Of a DNA stretch of 5,589 bases, positions 1 to 5,589 are shown one piece after another. The stretch is from Balneolia bacterium. Lineage in GTDB: Bacteria; Bacteroidota; Rhodothermia; Balneolales; Cyclonatronaceae. The position numbers and the translations under genes were made by a program. The DNA lies in assembly GCA_003566395.1 (NCBI GenBank), contig PXDL01000195.1:1-5589 (forward strand), given 5' to 3'. Below the pieces are notes generated by a model, which was not told the DNA's origin, did no database searches, and worked only from the letters and a program-made list of their open reading frames with translations. The first letter of the stretch is position 1. Every line of letters begins with the position of its first letter.

Positions 1-1
1 A

Positions 2-691
2 GAATATATGCTTATTACCGGAGCCAGCCGTGGAATCGGCCGGGAAACAGCTCTGGCTCTGCTCCGTCAGGATATACCCGTTATTACACTCGCGCGAACC
101 GAAAGCCGCCTGCAGGAACTGAAAAAGGAATTTCCCGACCTGGTCAAAGTGATTTCAGCAGACCTTACCAGTCCTGAAACTTTCACCGAGCTTCAATCAT
201 TTCTCGAGAAACAGAACATCAGGCTTCGCGGACTCATACATAATGCAGGTGCGCTTATCAATAAGCCGTTTACCGAAACTACCGATGAAGACTGGCAATT
301 TATGATTCAAGCCAATATGATGTCGGCCGTGAATGTCATCCGATGTTGCAAATCATTTATGGGTGCGGGCTCACATATCGTCAATATCGGAAGTATGGGA
401 GGGTATCAGGGGAGTGCCAAGTTTCCCGGATTGGCGGCTTATTCAGTATCCAAAGGCACGTTGTCTATTCTTACCGAATGCCTGGCCGCAGAGTTTGTAT
501 CAGATAAAATATATGTGAACTGTCTTTGCCTGGGAGCCGTACAAACCGAAATGCTTGAGGCCGCCTTCCCGGGGCTGCAGGCTCCTGTTCAAGCTGAAGA
601 GATGGGAGACTTTATTGCTTCCTTCGCGACAAATGCACAAAAGTATTTTAATGGAAAAGTATTACCAGTATCTTTAGCCGACCCTGACTGA
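2..691 (+). CDS. Short-chain dehydrogenase/reductase (SDR), 5' end probably outside window
   Basis: Classical SDR oxidoreductase, expected to move hydride between NAD(P)H and a carbonyl or hydroxyl substrate in the cytoplasm. Numbering from the first in-window ATG (position 8), the Rossmann nucleotide motif TGASRGIG is at residues 4-11, acidic D52 follows beta-3, NAG is at 79-81, and the full catalytic tetrad is visible: N103, S129, Y145 and K149 in YSVSK. R8 inside the glycine motif and R30 at the end of beta-2 favour NADPH over NADH (inference). The glycine motif normally sits 5-12 residues after the start. Here it begins at residue 4, and the two codons before the ATG (Glu-Tyr) are open, so the real start is probably upstream of the window. 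The 227 visible residues are slightly short of the usual ~250, and the C-terminal substrate lid is reduced. The substrate cannot be told from sequence. It is probably co-transcribed with the next gene, whose ATG is 24 nt after the TGA. Confidence 0.9.
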   Translation, partial: EYMLITGASRGIGRETALALLRQDIPVITLARTESRLQELKKEFPDLVKVISADLTSPETFTELQSFLEKQNIRLRGLIHNAGALINKPFTETTDEDWQFMIQANMMSAVNVIRCCKSFMGAGSHIVNIGSMGGYQGSAKFPGLAAYSVSKGTLSILTECLAAEFVSDKIYVNCLCLGAVQTEMLEAAFPGLQAPVQAEEMGDFIASFATNAQKYFNGKVLPVSLADPD

Positions 692-715
692 CCCTAATAT
701 ATACCTGTTTTGCTT

Positions 716-1393
716 ATGAGATACCTCAGTGTTCTGATCGTTTGCCTGGCATTGATTTTCACAACCGTAAAGCCCGAAGAGAGCCGCGCCCAGGCGCTGA
801 ATCTGTTTGCGGGAAATACACTATTCGGTGCGGCAACCGGCGCCGCAATTGGTGGAGCTTCAATGGCTTTAGCTAACGATGCCGATCTCCGCCCGCTTCA
901 GATGGGCGTCGGATTCGGCACCATCGGTGGTGTTGCCCTCGGTGCCTATGATGTAGCAACCTTGTCTTCCGGAATGCGCGTGAACGGACTAATTCACTCC
1001 GCCCCCATGTCGGGCACCATCATTTTTCTGGATACTATTTACGGAGCTGCTACCGGCGGTATGCTCGGCATGGCAGTTTCACTAATCGGTGACACGAATA
1101 TCGTAAAAGGATTGCAGTACGGGGCAGGTGTTGGAGCCTATGCAGGTCTGGCATTCGGGCTCGTGGATGCTTTTTATTTCGGCTCGGTAGGCGGTGAATA
1201 TTACGATTATTCTTTTGCCCCTACATCCTCATCAGGTGGTGGAATTCTAACCCTTTACGAAAGCACTTCCAGTTCTTTTACCGGAATAAGCCCCACCGTA
1301 TATAAGCAGTCGGTACTCACACCGGGTGGCTCGGTAGCTGTAACGCATCAAAGCTTCGGTCTTGAGGTCTTGCGTTTCAGCGGTTCATTCTAA
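716..1393 (+). CDS. Secreted glycine-zipper protein with internal duplication, function unknown
   Basis: I do not recognise a named family. The product from the ATG is 225 residues. Residues 3-18 are hydrophobic after a short basic start, and A-Q-A at 25-27 looks like a signal peptidase I site, so export is likely. The mature part holds two gapless tandem units, residues 34-80 and 106-152, with 17 of 47 positions identical by my count (shared GAATG and LQxGxGxG cores). Each unit has two GxxxGxxxG zippers: G38/42/46 and G68/72/76, then G110/114/118 and G140/144/148. This predicts four small-residue helices packed as two hairpins, most likely in a membrane. The last 70 residues are polar, rich in Ser, Thr, Gly and Tyr, and end in Phe. 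A TTG two codons upstream (710) is a possible but less likely start. No clear Shine-Dalgarno is present. The role could be envelope structure or pore-like; nothing here decides. Confidence 0.75.
   Translation: MRYLSVLIVCLALIFTTVKPEESRAQALNLFAGNTLFGAATGAAIGGASMALANDADLRPLQMGVGFGTIGGVALGAYDVATLSSGMRVNGLIHSAPMSGTIIFLDTIYGAATGGMLGMAVSLIGDTNIVKGLQYGAGVGAYAGLAFGLVDAFYFGSVGGEYYDYSFAPTSSSGGGILTLYESTSSSFTGISPTVYKQSVLTPGGSVAVTHQSFGLEVLRFSGSF
815..1171 (+). repeat. Protein-level tandem duplication of a glycine-zipper unit
   Basis: Codons for residues 34-80 (815-955) and 106-152 (1031-1171) encode two related 47-residue units offset by 72 residues, aligning without a gap. Conserved positions include T35/T107, GAATG 38-42/110-114, L61-Q62/L133-Q134, G64, G66, G68 with G136, G138, G140, and D79/D151. 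About 36 percent identity points to an old duplication rather than a recent copy. Confidence 0.7.
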
Positions 1394-1436
1394 AGCTGAT
1401 ATATCCAAACCGGAAGCGCCGGCTCTCCGTCAATTC

Positions 1437-2339
1437 CTATTCAAGGAATGAATCATCCTTGCCGTAATCAAGACTGCTGCTTTTAACGGCTTTGCGTTCA
1501 TACAGTGTTTTGAAGGTTTTTTTCACCGTTTCCATATGTCCGGCAAGTGATGCGTTTAGCCCGTCAGTCAGGTAATTCCATGCTTCCGGCGGGTTTCCGA
1601 AACGTACACCTTTGGGATCCACAATAAACCCTTTCCGCCCTGATATGACTTCCCGGTATTGATTGAGGTCTTCATTTTTAACGATGCCTTCAAACAGCTG
1701 AAACTTTTGTATCTGTTCGGGTATCACAGGCACAGGCGTAATCCAGATCAGGGGATTTTGGGTTACATCGCCGGTCACTTTTTCAATAGCATTCAGGTTT
1801 TCCCAATACTCGGTGAGGGATACGTGATTTCGCTCAGGAAGCACACCTAACCTGAAGGCGTCAAACGTTCCGGCCGATAGGAACACCCAGTCAGCTTCGG
1901 CGTCAACAACCGATCTGTTCAACCTGCGAAGAATATCGAATGTGGTATCCTGAAAAACCGCCTCATTACTGAATCGTAGTTCAAGATCAGGACGTGCGAT
2001 ATCAAGTACATGTCGCAGAATTTCGAACCATCCCTGCAAATCGTCGGTATAGTTATCCCCCAAGGCTACCAGCAGATCACCTTTTTTAAACGGGAGGCGA
2101 GCCGTCCATTTGCTGAACTCTTCATCTTTCAATAACTCCTGAGCAGCTTGTTCGGCTTGTTCATCAAAAGAAGTGCGGGCATCTATGAGATCTTTCTTTG
2201 ATATACCTATGAAACCGGCCACATACTCCGGGTCTCTCGCACCCGGTAAAAGTGGGAACCGTTTTTCGAGATTCAGAAAAGCAACCAAATACTCTTTGAT
2301 GACTTCTTTTTCCTGTTCTGCTTTATTCTTACTGCTCAT
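1437..2339 (-). CDS. SGNH/GDSL hydrolase-fold protein with all catalytic residues replaced (likely pseudoenzyme)
   Basis: A 300-residue, apparently cytoplasmic protein with no signal peptide. Residues 1-85 are charged and mostly helical; the SGNH core starts near 86. The family blocks are easy to place. Block I reads VALGDNYTDDLQGW (91-104), where GDS is expected. Block II is around NEAVFQDTT (125-133), where NRGxxGDTT is usual. Block III is GTFDAFR (157-163) instead of GTNDAxR. Block V is DGLNASLAGH (259-268) instead of DGLHPSLAGH. The nucleophile Ser, oxyanion Gly, oxyanion Asn and catalytic His are thus Asn96, Ala127, Phe159 and Asn262; only Asp259 is kept. The frame is intact and surrounding family residues are conserved, so this looks like a maintained, catalytically dead relative rather than a decayed gene. 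The ATG lies 2 nt after the sirtuin stop, implying translational coupling. The alignment to active relatives is from memory of the family. Expected role: ligand or protein binding (inference). Confidence 0.8.
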   Translation of the reverse strand: MSSKNKAEQEKEVIKEYLVAFLNLEKRFPLLPGARDPEYVAGFIGISKKDLIDARTSFDEQAEQAAQELLKDEEFSKWTARLPFKKGDLLVALGDNYTDDLQGWFEILRHVLDIARPDLELRFSNEAVFQDTTFDILRRLNRSVVDAEADWVFLSAGTFDAFRLGVLPERNHVSLTEYWENLNAIEKVTGDVTQNPLIWITPVPVIPEQIQKFQLFEGIVKNEDLNQYREVISGRKGFIVDPKGVRFGNPPEAWNYLTDGLNASLAGHMETVKKTFKTLYERKAVKSSSLDYGKDDSFLE

Positions 2340-2341
2340 AA

Positions 2342-3037
2342 TTAACTCATTATTTTTTTAATCAATGCCGGAACGCCTGTTGAAGCGTGTTCCTGCATAA
2401 TATTTATTTTTCTTTCACTTGCTATATACTCCGGCACCGAGGGGTCAACCAAATAGACTTCTGAATGCGGAGGGGCATCATGTATAAGTGACGCTGCAGG
2501 GTACACAACCAAAGATGTACCGATAATAATACAGATATCGGCAGTTTGCATTACTTCACGTGCACGCTCAAACTCCGGCACAGGTTCACCGAACCACACC
2601 ACATTAGGCCTTAACTGTGAACCCTTTTTACAGGTATCACCCAGCTTGATCGGCTTTTCCCCAATCTCATAAACTTCGGAATCGTCAACCGAACTTTTAA
2701 CTTCTGAAAGCTTACCATGAAGGTGTATCACATTCGCAGAACCTGCTTTTTCATGCAGGTCATCCACATTCTGGGTAATCACGACAACATCGAATTGTTC
2801 TTCGAGCTTAACAAGGGCCAGATGACCTGTATTTGGTTTAGCCAGTGCAGCCTGTTTCCTGCGCATATTGTAGAAGTCGAGCATTTTTTCTTTGTCAGCC
2901 TGCCAGCCTTCAATAGAAGCAACCTCCATCATATCAAAACCTTCCCAGAGTCCTCCCGAATCTCTGAACGTTTTTAGTCCGCTTTCAGCACTGATTCCTG
3001 CTCCTGTAAGTATTACAATTCTTTTTTTGGGGGACAT
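2342..3037 (-). CDS. Sir2-family NAD-dependent protein deacylase (class III sirtuin, zinc-ligand-less)
   Basis: This enzyme removes acyl groups from lysines using NAD+, giving nicotinamide and O-acyl-ADP-ribose, in the cytoplasm. Its 231 residues carry every core motif: GAGIS at 12-16, FRD at 24-26, TQNVDDLH at 88-95, the catalytic His107 in HLHG, and GTS at 173-175 for NAD ribose binding. Y56 and R59 (YNMR) match the Tyr/Arg pair that lets SIRT5/CobB-type sirtuins accept succinyl- and malonyl-lysine, so desuccinylase or demalonylase activity is plausible. The region that usually carries two Cys-x2-Cys pairs for zinc (about 110-145) holds only Cys136, with GSQLRP and VWFGE following. I recall this zinc-less form from Bacteroidota-type sirtuins. 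It is the first gene of a two-gene unit with the SGNH-like protein, 2 nt apart. No strong Shine-Dalgarno precedes the ATG. Confidence 0.93.
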   Translation of the reverse strand: MSPKKRIVILTGAGISAESGLKTFRDSGGLWEGFDMMEVASIEGWQADKEKMLDFYNMRRKQAALAKPNTGHLALVKLEEQFDVVVITQNVDDLHEKAGSANVIHLHGKLSEVKSSVDDSEVYEIGEKPIKLGDTCKKGSQLRPNVVWFGEPVPEFERAREVMQTADICIIIGTSLVVYPAASLIHDAPPHSEVYLVDPSVPEYIASERKINIMQEHASTGVPALIKKIMS

Positions 3038-3178
3038 GAAATTCTTATTCAGATAGATTTATTAAAATATAAATATTACATTAGAAACAGACTTTCTTCT
3101 CATCGAATCAGTTGTTTCGGAAGTTGAATACGATTGATCTCTTTCTTCACTTCCATATTTCTAAACGGCTTTTTCACA

Positions 3179-3204
3179 TAGAAGACATCAAAACATATCT
3201 TCTA
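3179..3204. repeat. 7-bp inverted repeat upstream of osmC-like gene
   Basis: TAGAAGA (3179-3185) and its exact complement TCTTCTA (3198-3204) flank a 12-nt spacer, 40-65 bp before the osmC-like ATG. It could be an operator for a dimeric regulator or a leader hairpin. The following ACTTTTT makes a weak terminator-like reading possible, but no plus-strand gene precedes it. Chance occurrence in AT-rich DNA cannot be excluded. Confidence 0.3.
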
Positions 3205-3211
3205 ACTTTTT

Positions 3212-3221
3212 CTGAATTCAG
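3212..3221. repeat. Perfect 10-bp palindrome CTGAATTCAG before osmC-like gene
   Basis: CTGAATTCAG reads the same on both strands and lies 22 bp upstream of the ATG, where an operator overlapping a promoter could sit. A nine-of-ten match occurs upstream of the acyl-CoA dehydrogenase at 5460-5468. Function as a binding site is inference. Confidence 0.3.
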
Positions 3222-3243
3222 TCACAAATATTAAAAAGATACT

Positions 3244-3690
3244 ATGAAGCCTGTTATATCCACATTATATAAAGAAGAGAAATTTTTTACTCATATAAAA
3301 ACCGAAACGCATCACTTTTCAGCTGATGAACCTGAATCAGCCGGAGGCGAAGACGAGTCTCCCGACCCGGTTACTTTGGCGCTTGGTTCACTTGGGGCGT
3401 GTACTGCAATGACCCTCAAAATCTATTACGATTTCAAGGAAACGCCATGGGAAAAAATTGAAGTGATGATTACTTCAAAAGTTGAGAATATTGATAAAGA
3501 AACGGCTTCCGAAGCTACGAAAGCCGCAGCCCATAATGGAAAAGTTCGTCATATAAACAAGAAAATACTGATTACATCAGACATGGATGACAAAAAGCTT
3601 GAACGTGCAACTGTAATAGCCGAAAAATGTCCTGTAAACCTGATGATGAAAAACAGCACTATCATGCACACAATTGTAGAACGCGTGTAG
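3244..3690 (+). CDS. OsmC family protein (thiol-dependent peroxidase-like)
   Basis: OsmC/Ohr-family proteins are small dimeric cytoplasmic enzymes that reduce organic hydroperoxides with a reactive cysteine pair. The 148-residue length is typical. Both cysteines are in their family settings: Cys53 in LGSLGACTAMTL (48-58, the peroxidatic Cys at the start of the long central helix) and Cys129 in EKCPVN (127-132, the resolving Cys). The stretch SADEPESAGGEDESPDP (26-42) before the first Cys is the usual substrate-pocket loop of the OsmC-like subgroup, closer to YhfA-like members than to Ohr. The exact substrate is therefore uncertain. The ATG start gives a standard N-terminus. The gene stands alone, with its own upstream region and a strong terminator 20 nt after the stop. 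Two symmetrical elements upstream suggest, but do not prove, specific regulation. Confidence 0.9.
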   Translation: MKPVISTLYKEEKFFTHIKTETHHFSADEPESAGGEDESPDPVTLALGSLGACTAMTLKIYYDFKETPWEKIEVMITSKVENIDKETASEATKAAAHNGKVRHINKKILITSDMDDKKLERATVIAEKCPVNLMMKNSTIMHTIVERV

Positions 3691-3710
3691 ACAAGACACG
3701 CCTGACAAGC

Positions 3711-3742
3711 AAAAAAGCCTGAATAGAACAATTCAGGCTTTT
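3711..3742. terminator. Bidirectional rho-independent terminator between osmC-like and acyl-CoA dehydrogenase genes
   Basis: AAAAGCCTGAAT (3713-3724) pairs perfectly over 12 bp with ATTCAGGCTTTT (3731-3742) around a 6-nt loop. Reading rightward the stem ends in a T4 run; reading leftward it ends in T6 (complement of A 3711-3716). It lies between two convergent genes and can end both: the osmC-like gene 20 nt upstream and the acyl-CoA dehydrogenase about 80 nt away on the other strand. Confidence 0.88.
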
Positions 3743-3823
3743 CGATGATGCTCTTTGTTTGCTATTCAATTACGAATACCCTATCAACTGTATGCAAGTG
3801 TTACAAATTTAAGATTTACAGCT

Positions 3824-5341
3824 TTACAGGTAACGCTCCCATGAACTTTCATCCTTATAGTCGGTTATTACAGCAAGTTCTTTTATACCCGCGTAGGATG
3901 TAATCAGAGTATCCACTTCCTGACCAAGATGTTCAAGTGCATTCTGTATCAGATCACTGCGAAATCCGTTTTCACCCAGATTAATTACAAACCCCATAGA
4001 GAAAACCCGGCTAAGAGCTTTGCCAAGTTCAACTAACTTTCTTTGACTCAGGTTGTAATCTATAGAAAAGTCCAGCTTCTCTTTTAGCATTCCGGCAGCG
4101 TCAGAACTTAATTCATGTTCTTTCAGGAAGGCAAAAAGATTTGTTGTTTTGGCCTTTCGCATTTTTTTAACAACCGACTCTGTAATCTGTTGATATAAAA
4201 TATCGTTGGAGCCTTCAAAAATCTGAAAAGGCCTGCTGTCAATTGTGCCTTTGCCGGCAACATGCTCCTGCTTGTAACCTTTGGCACCTACGAGCTGAAG
4301 TAACGACTGTGCAGTTTCCTGCATATAATCTGTAATGAGAGTTTTAATCGTATTTGCCTGCAAATCCCATCGCGCCAGGTCCTGCTCCATACTCGCATTT
4401 CTGGATGTATAGGCACACATTGCAGAGCAGGTTGTAAATGCAGACTGAATCTTAGACAGCCGTTCCTGAACTTGATCGTAATTGATCAGGCTTTTACCGC
4501 CCACAAAGCGCTCGGTACAATGTTTGATGGCTTCATCCAGATTACGTTTGATGAAACCCATCGCCATCCCTGGAAACTGCATCCTGCTGCGGTGCAAAAT
4601 ATCGAGCATCATTTTAACGCCGGTGGTTTTTGGCTCTAATCTGGAGTCCGAATCCACCTGTGTGTTAATATGATTTCTACCGTATGGAAGCATGTAAAGT
4701 CCGAGGTTATTAAACACCTCCTGAACTTCTATACCACCGTCATTTTTATTATGGACAAAGAAATCAATATCACGGGCAAGGTTTCCTTTATCATCCTGCT
4801 TCCGGGCTGTAAGTAACCAGTAGTCGGCCCATCCGGTGAGGCCTGCCCAATGCTTAACACCTTTAATAGCATACTTGCCATCATTTTCAGTGTAGTGAGT
4901 CTGCATATGGAGGGCATCTGAACCATATTCCGGCTCAGTGATCATCAGCCCACCCATATTTCTTTTATTTATAAAATCGTGATAGACAGCTTGTTTTTTA
5001 GACTCCTGACCATAAATAGATAACGGCTGCAAAAAAAGAGCCCCGTTGATACCTACCATAAGGCTTAAAGGGAGGGAATAATACGATGATACTTCAAGTA
5101 CTTTAAGGCACTCATGGGTTTGAATACCCCTTCCTTCATATTCTTCAGGTATAAATACCGATAACGGCTTACAGGCAAGTATATCCCTCATAACCAGACC
5201 AGGAACACCACGATTAACACTTGTATCAACGATATTACGGTTTTTGGAAAACAACTCTTGCAGAGTTTTACTGTAATGATCCAAAAAGTCTGAAAAGGGA
5301 AGCTTCTGCATGCTTGGGGTAGGTATATCCTGATATTTCAC
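3824..5341 (-). CDS. Acyl-CoA dehydrogenase family protein with C-terminal extension
   Basis: An FAD-dependent flavoenzyme family that oxidises acyl-CoA thioesters to 2-enoyl-CoA and passes electrons to electron-transfer flavoprotein. The 505 residues show an N-terminal helical domain (about 1-130), the flavin-contacting ITEPEYGSD (134-142) and KHWAGLTGWADYWL (163-176) of the middle beta domain, and the C-terminal helical domain with R-x-F-V-G-G-K and Q-x-V-Q-E-R-L (278-295). FEGSND (375-380) follows, in which Glu376 sits where MCAD-type enzymes carry the catalytic base. Ordinary family members end near 380-390; here about 115 extra, mainly helical residues follow (from ~395), as in longer VLCAD-like relatives. 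The chain length of the substrate cannot be inferred. The predicted start is GTG (5341), with a TAA seven codons upstream; ATG at codon 11 (5311) is an alternative. Neither has a good Shine-Dalgarno. It appears monocistronic, lying directly after an rRNA operon on the same strand. Confidence 0.9.
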   Translation of the reverse strand: MKYQDIPTPSMQKLPFSDFLDHYSKTLQELFSKNRNIVDTSVNRGVPGLVMRDILACKPLSVFIPEEYEGRGIQTHECLKVLEVSSYYSLPLSLMVGINGALFLQPLSIYGQESKKQAVYHDFINKRNMGGLMITEPEYGSDALHMQTHYTENDGKYAIKGVKHWAGLTGWADYWLLTARKQDDKGNLARDIDFFVHNKNDGGIEVQEVFNNLGLYMLPYGRNHINTQVDSDSRLEPKTTGVKMMLDILHRSRMQFPGMAMGFIKRNLDEAIKHCTERFVGGKSLINYDQVQERLSKIQSAFTTCSAMCAYTSRNASMEQDLARWDLQANTIKTLITDYMQETAQSLLQLVGAKGYKQEHVAGKGTIDSRPFQIFEGSNDILYQQITESVVKKMRKAKTTNLFAFLKEHELSSDAAGMLKEKLDFSIDYNLSQRKLVELGKALSRVFSMGFVINLGENGFRSDLIQNALEHLGQEVDTLITSYAGIKELAVITDYKDESSWERYL

Positions 5342-5376
5342 AATACGCTGATTAAGTTCTTATTAAACAAACAATA

Positions 5377-5406
5377 TATACAACGATTAGACTTAATTCA
5401 TTCCAA
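5377..5406 (-). promoter_or_regulatory. Possible promoter of the acyl-CoA dehydrogenase gene
   Basis: On the minus strand TTGGAA (5406-5401) is followed after 18 nt by TGTATA (5382-5377), a fair sigma-70-like pair 36 bp or more upstream of the GTG. A TATATT shortly downstream offers an alternative -10. The Bacteroidota-type TAnnTTTG motif is not matched exactly. The rRNA terminator upstream makes a separate promoter here necessary. Confidence 0.35.
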
Positions 5407-5423
5407 TACAAAATTTTTACAAC

Positions 5424-5476
5424 ATTCAGTTCTGAATCATTGTCCTTTCGGCTATTTCTCTGAATTCAATGATTCA
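5424..5476. repeat. Cluster of TGAAT/ATTCA inverted repeats between rRNA terminator and dehydrogenase promoter
   Basis: Three symmetrical elements overlap here. ATTCAG-TT-CTGAAT is at 5424-5437. CTGAATTCA is at 5460-5468. A 10-bp perfect inverted repeat pairs TGAATCATTG (5433-5442) with CAATGATTCA (5467-5476) over a 24-nt spacer. They lie just upstream of the predicted dehydrogenase promoter, a position suited to a regulator site or an RNA hairpin in the read-through transcript of the rRNA operon. Confidence 0.4.
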
Positions 5477-5477
5477 C

Positions 5478-5514
5478 AAAAAAGCCCTGGACACGTTCTT
5501 GGGTGTCAGGGCTT
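5478..5514 (-). terminator. Rho-independent terminator of the rRNA operon
   Basis: Read on the minus strand, AAGCCCTG-ACAC pairs with GTGT-C-CAGGGCTT (12 bp with one bulged C) around an 8-nt loop, and the stem runs into six Ts. It lies just after the 5S 3' end in the same direction, so it ends rRNA transcription before the acyl-CoA dehydrogenase gene. Confidence 0.9.
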
Positions 5515-5530
5515 GGTTGTGTAAAAAAAA

Positions 5531-5589
5531 GGATGAGGCGGCGACCTACTCTTCCGCTTGGGGCAGTACCATCGGCGCTGGGGAGCTTA
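5531..5589 (-). rRNA. rrf: 5S ribosomal RNA, 3' part (gene continues beyond the right edge)
   Basis: The complement of the right edge carries the 3' half of a bacterial 5S rRNA: the conserved AGCGCCGATGGTACTGC, the loop E/helix IV stretch and GGAAGAGTAGGTCGCCGCC. About 59 nt are present, roughly half the gene; its 5' half and the presumed 23S and 16S genes lie outside. The exact mature 3' end (near 5531-5535) is estimated. It is followed by an A8/T8 run and the intrinsic terminator. Confidence 0.93.

Larger units (their letters stand above)
3038..3243. promoter_or_regulatory. Divergent intergenic region between sirtuin and OsmC genes
   Basis: This 206-bp AT-rich gap separates two outward-facing genes and must hold both promoters. 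I find no convincing coding frame. On the minus strand an AT-rich stretch around 3060-3075 (TATATTTTAA-like) could be a -10/-7 element for the sirtuin unit, but no clear -35/-33 partner stands out. On the plus side the osmC start is preceded by AAAAAGA, a weak purine-rich ribosome site. Two symmetrical elements, listed separately, lie on the osmC side. Confidence 0.45.

Noticed and set aside
333..518. 61-codon plus-strand frame within the dehydrogenase gene
   Set aside because: It overlaps the catalytic region of the SDR in another frame and has no independent support.
710..715. TTG start two codons upstream of the glycine-zipper protein
   Set aside because: The ATG at 716 gives a normal signal peptide with Arg at position 2. 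The TTG adds only Met-Leu and has no ribosome site.
1408..1424. Hairpin AACCGG-AAGCG-CCGGCT between the convergent glycine-zipper and SGNH-like genes
   Set aside because: The perfect stem is only 4 bp (extended by a G-U pair on the minus strand) and is followed by only a short T run, so I could not call it a terminator. A second 5-bp hairpin at 1433-1449 is also too weak.
1659..1850. Open frame of 63 codons on the plus strand inside the SGNH-like gene
   Set aside because: It lies antisense to a gene with clear family motifs, has no recognisable motif or ribosome site, and is best read as a shadow. The same applies to plus-strand frames at 2173-2361, 2717-2977 and 4482-4673, and to the minus-strand frames at 3549-3731 and 4729-4926.
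1437..2339. SGNH-like gene as a pseudogene
   Set aside because: There is no stop or frameshift, the start is coupled to the sirtuin, and non-catalytic family positions are conserved. A pseudoenzyme fits better than a pseudogene.
5342..5477. Small gene or tRNA between the dehydrogenase start and the rRNA terminator
   Set aside because: The stretch is AT-rich with stops in all likely frames and no cloverleaf pattern. It is better explained as promoter and regulatory DNA.

Overview
The window is a compact stretch of an ordinary bacterial chromosome. It carries six protein-coding genes and the 3' end of a 5S rRNA gene. The Shine-Dalgarno sequences are weak or absent, the intergenic DNA is AT-rich, and there is a small sirtuin without the zinc-binding cysteines. 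Together these suggest the Bacteroidota/Rhodothermota/Balneolota side of the bacterial tree. That placement is inference from style, not from a diagnostic marker. I see no mobile element, CRISPR array, tRNA or phage gene.

Layout, left to right. (1) Plus strand: a short-chain dehydrogenase whose 5' end probably lies outside the window. It is followed 24 nt later by a secreted glycine-zipper protein built from two tandem copies of a ~47-residue unit. (2) Converging from the minus strand: a tightly coupled pair, first a class III (SIRT5/CobB-like) sirtuin and then, 2 nt downstream, a protein with the fold signatures of an SGNH/GDSL hydrolase. In this second protein all four name-giving catalytic residues are replaced. 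(3) A 206-bp divergent intergenic region, then a plus-strand OsmC-family thiol peroxidase-like gene. (4) A strong bidirectional hairpin terminator, then a minus-strand, C-terminally extended acyl-CoA dehydrogenase with a GTG start. (5) At the right edge, a minus-strand rRNA operon ends: the 5S 3' end is followed by its intrinsic terminator.

How the genes fit together: most are metabolic or stress-related (acyl-CoA oxidation, protein deacylation, peroxide detoxification, a redox dehydrogenase). A sirtuin that removes acyl groups next to an acyl-CoA dehydrogenase is thematically compatible, but only the sirtuin/SGNH-like pair is physically an operon. The most unusual item is that pair: an apparently intact NAD-dependent deacylase co-translated with an apparently dead esterase fold, which may act as a binding or regulatory partner. 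The second most unusual is the four-helix glycine-zipper duplication in the secreted protein.
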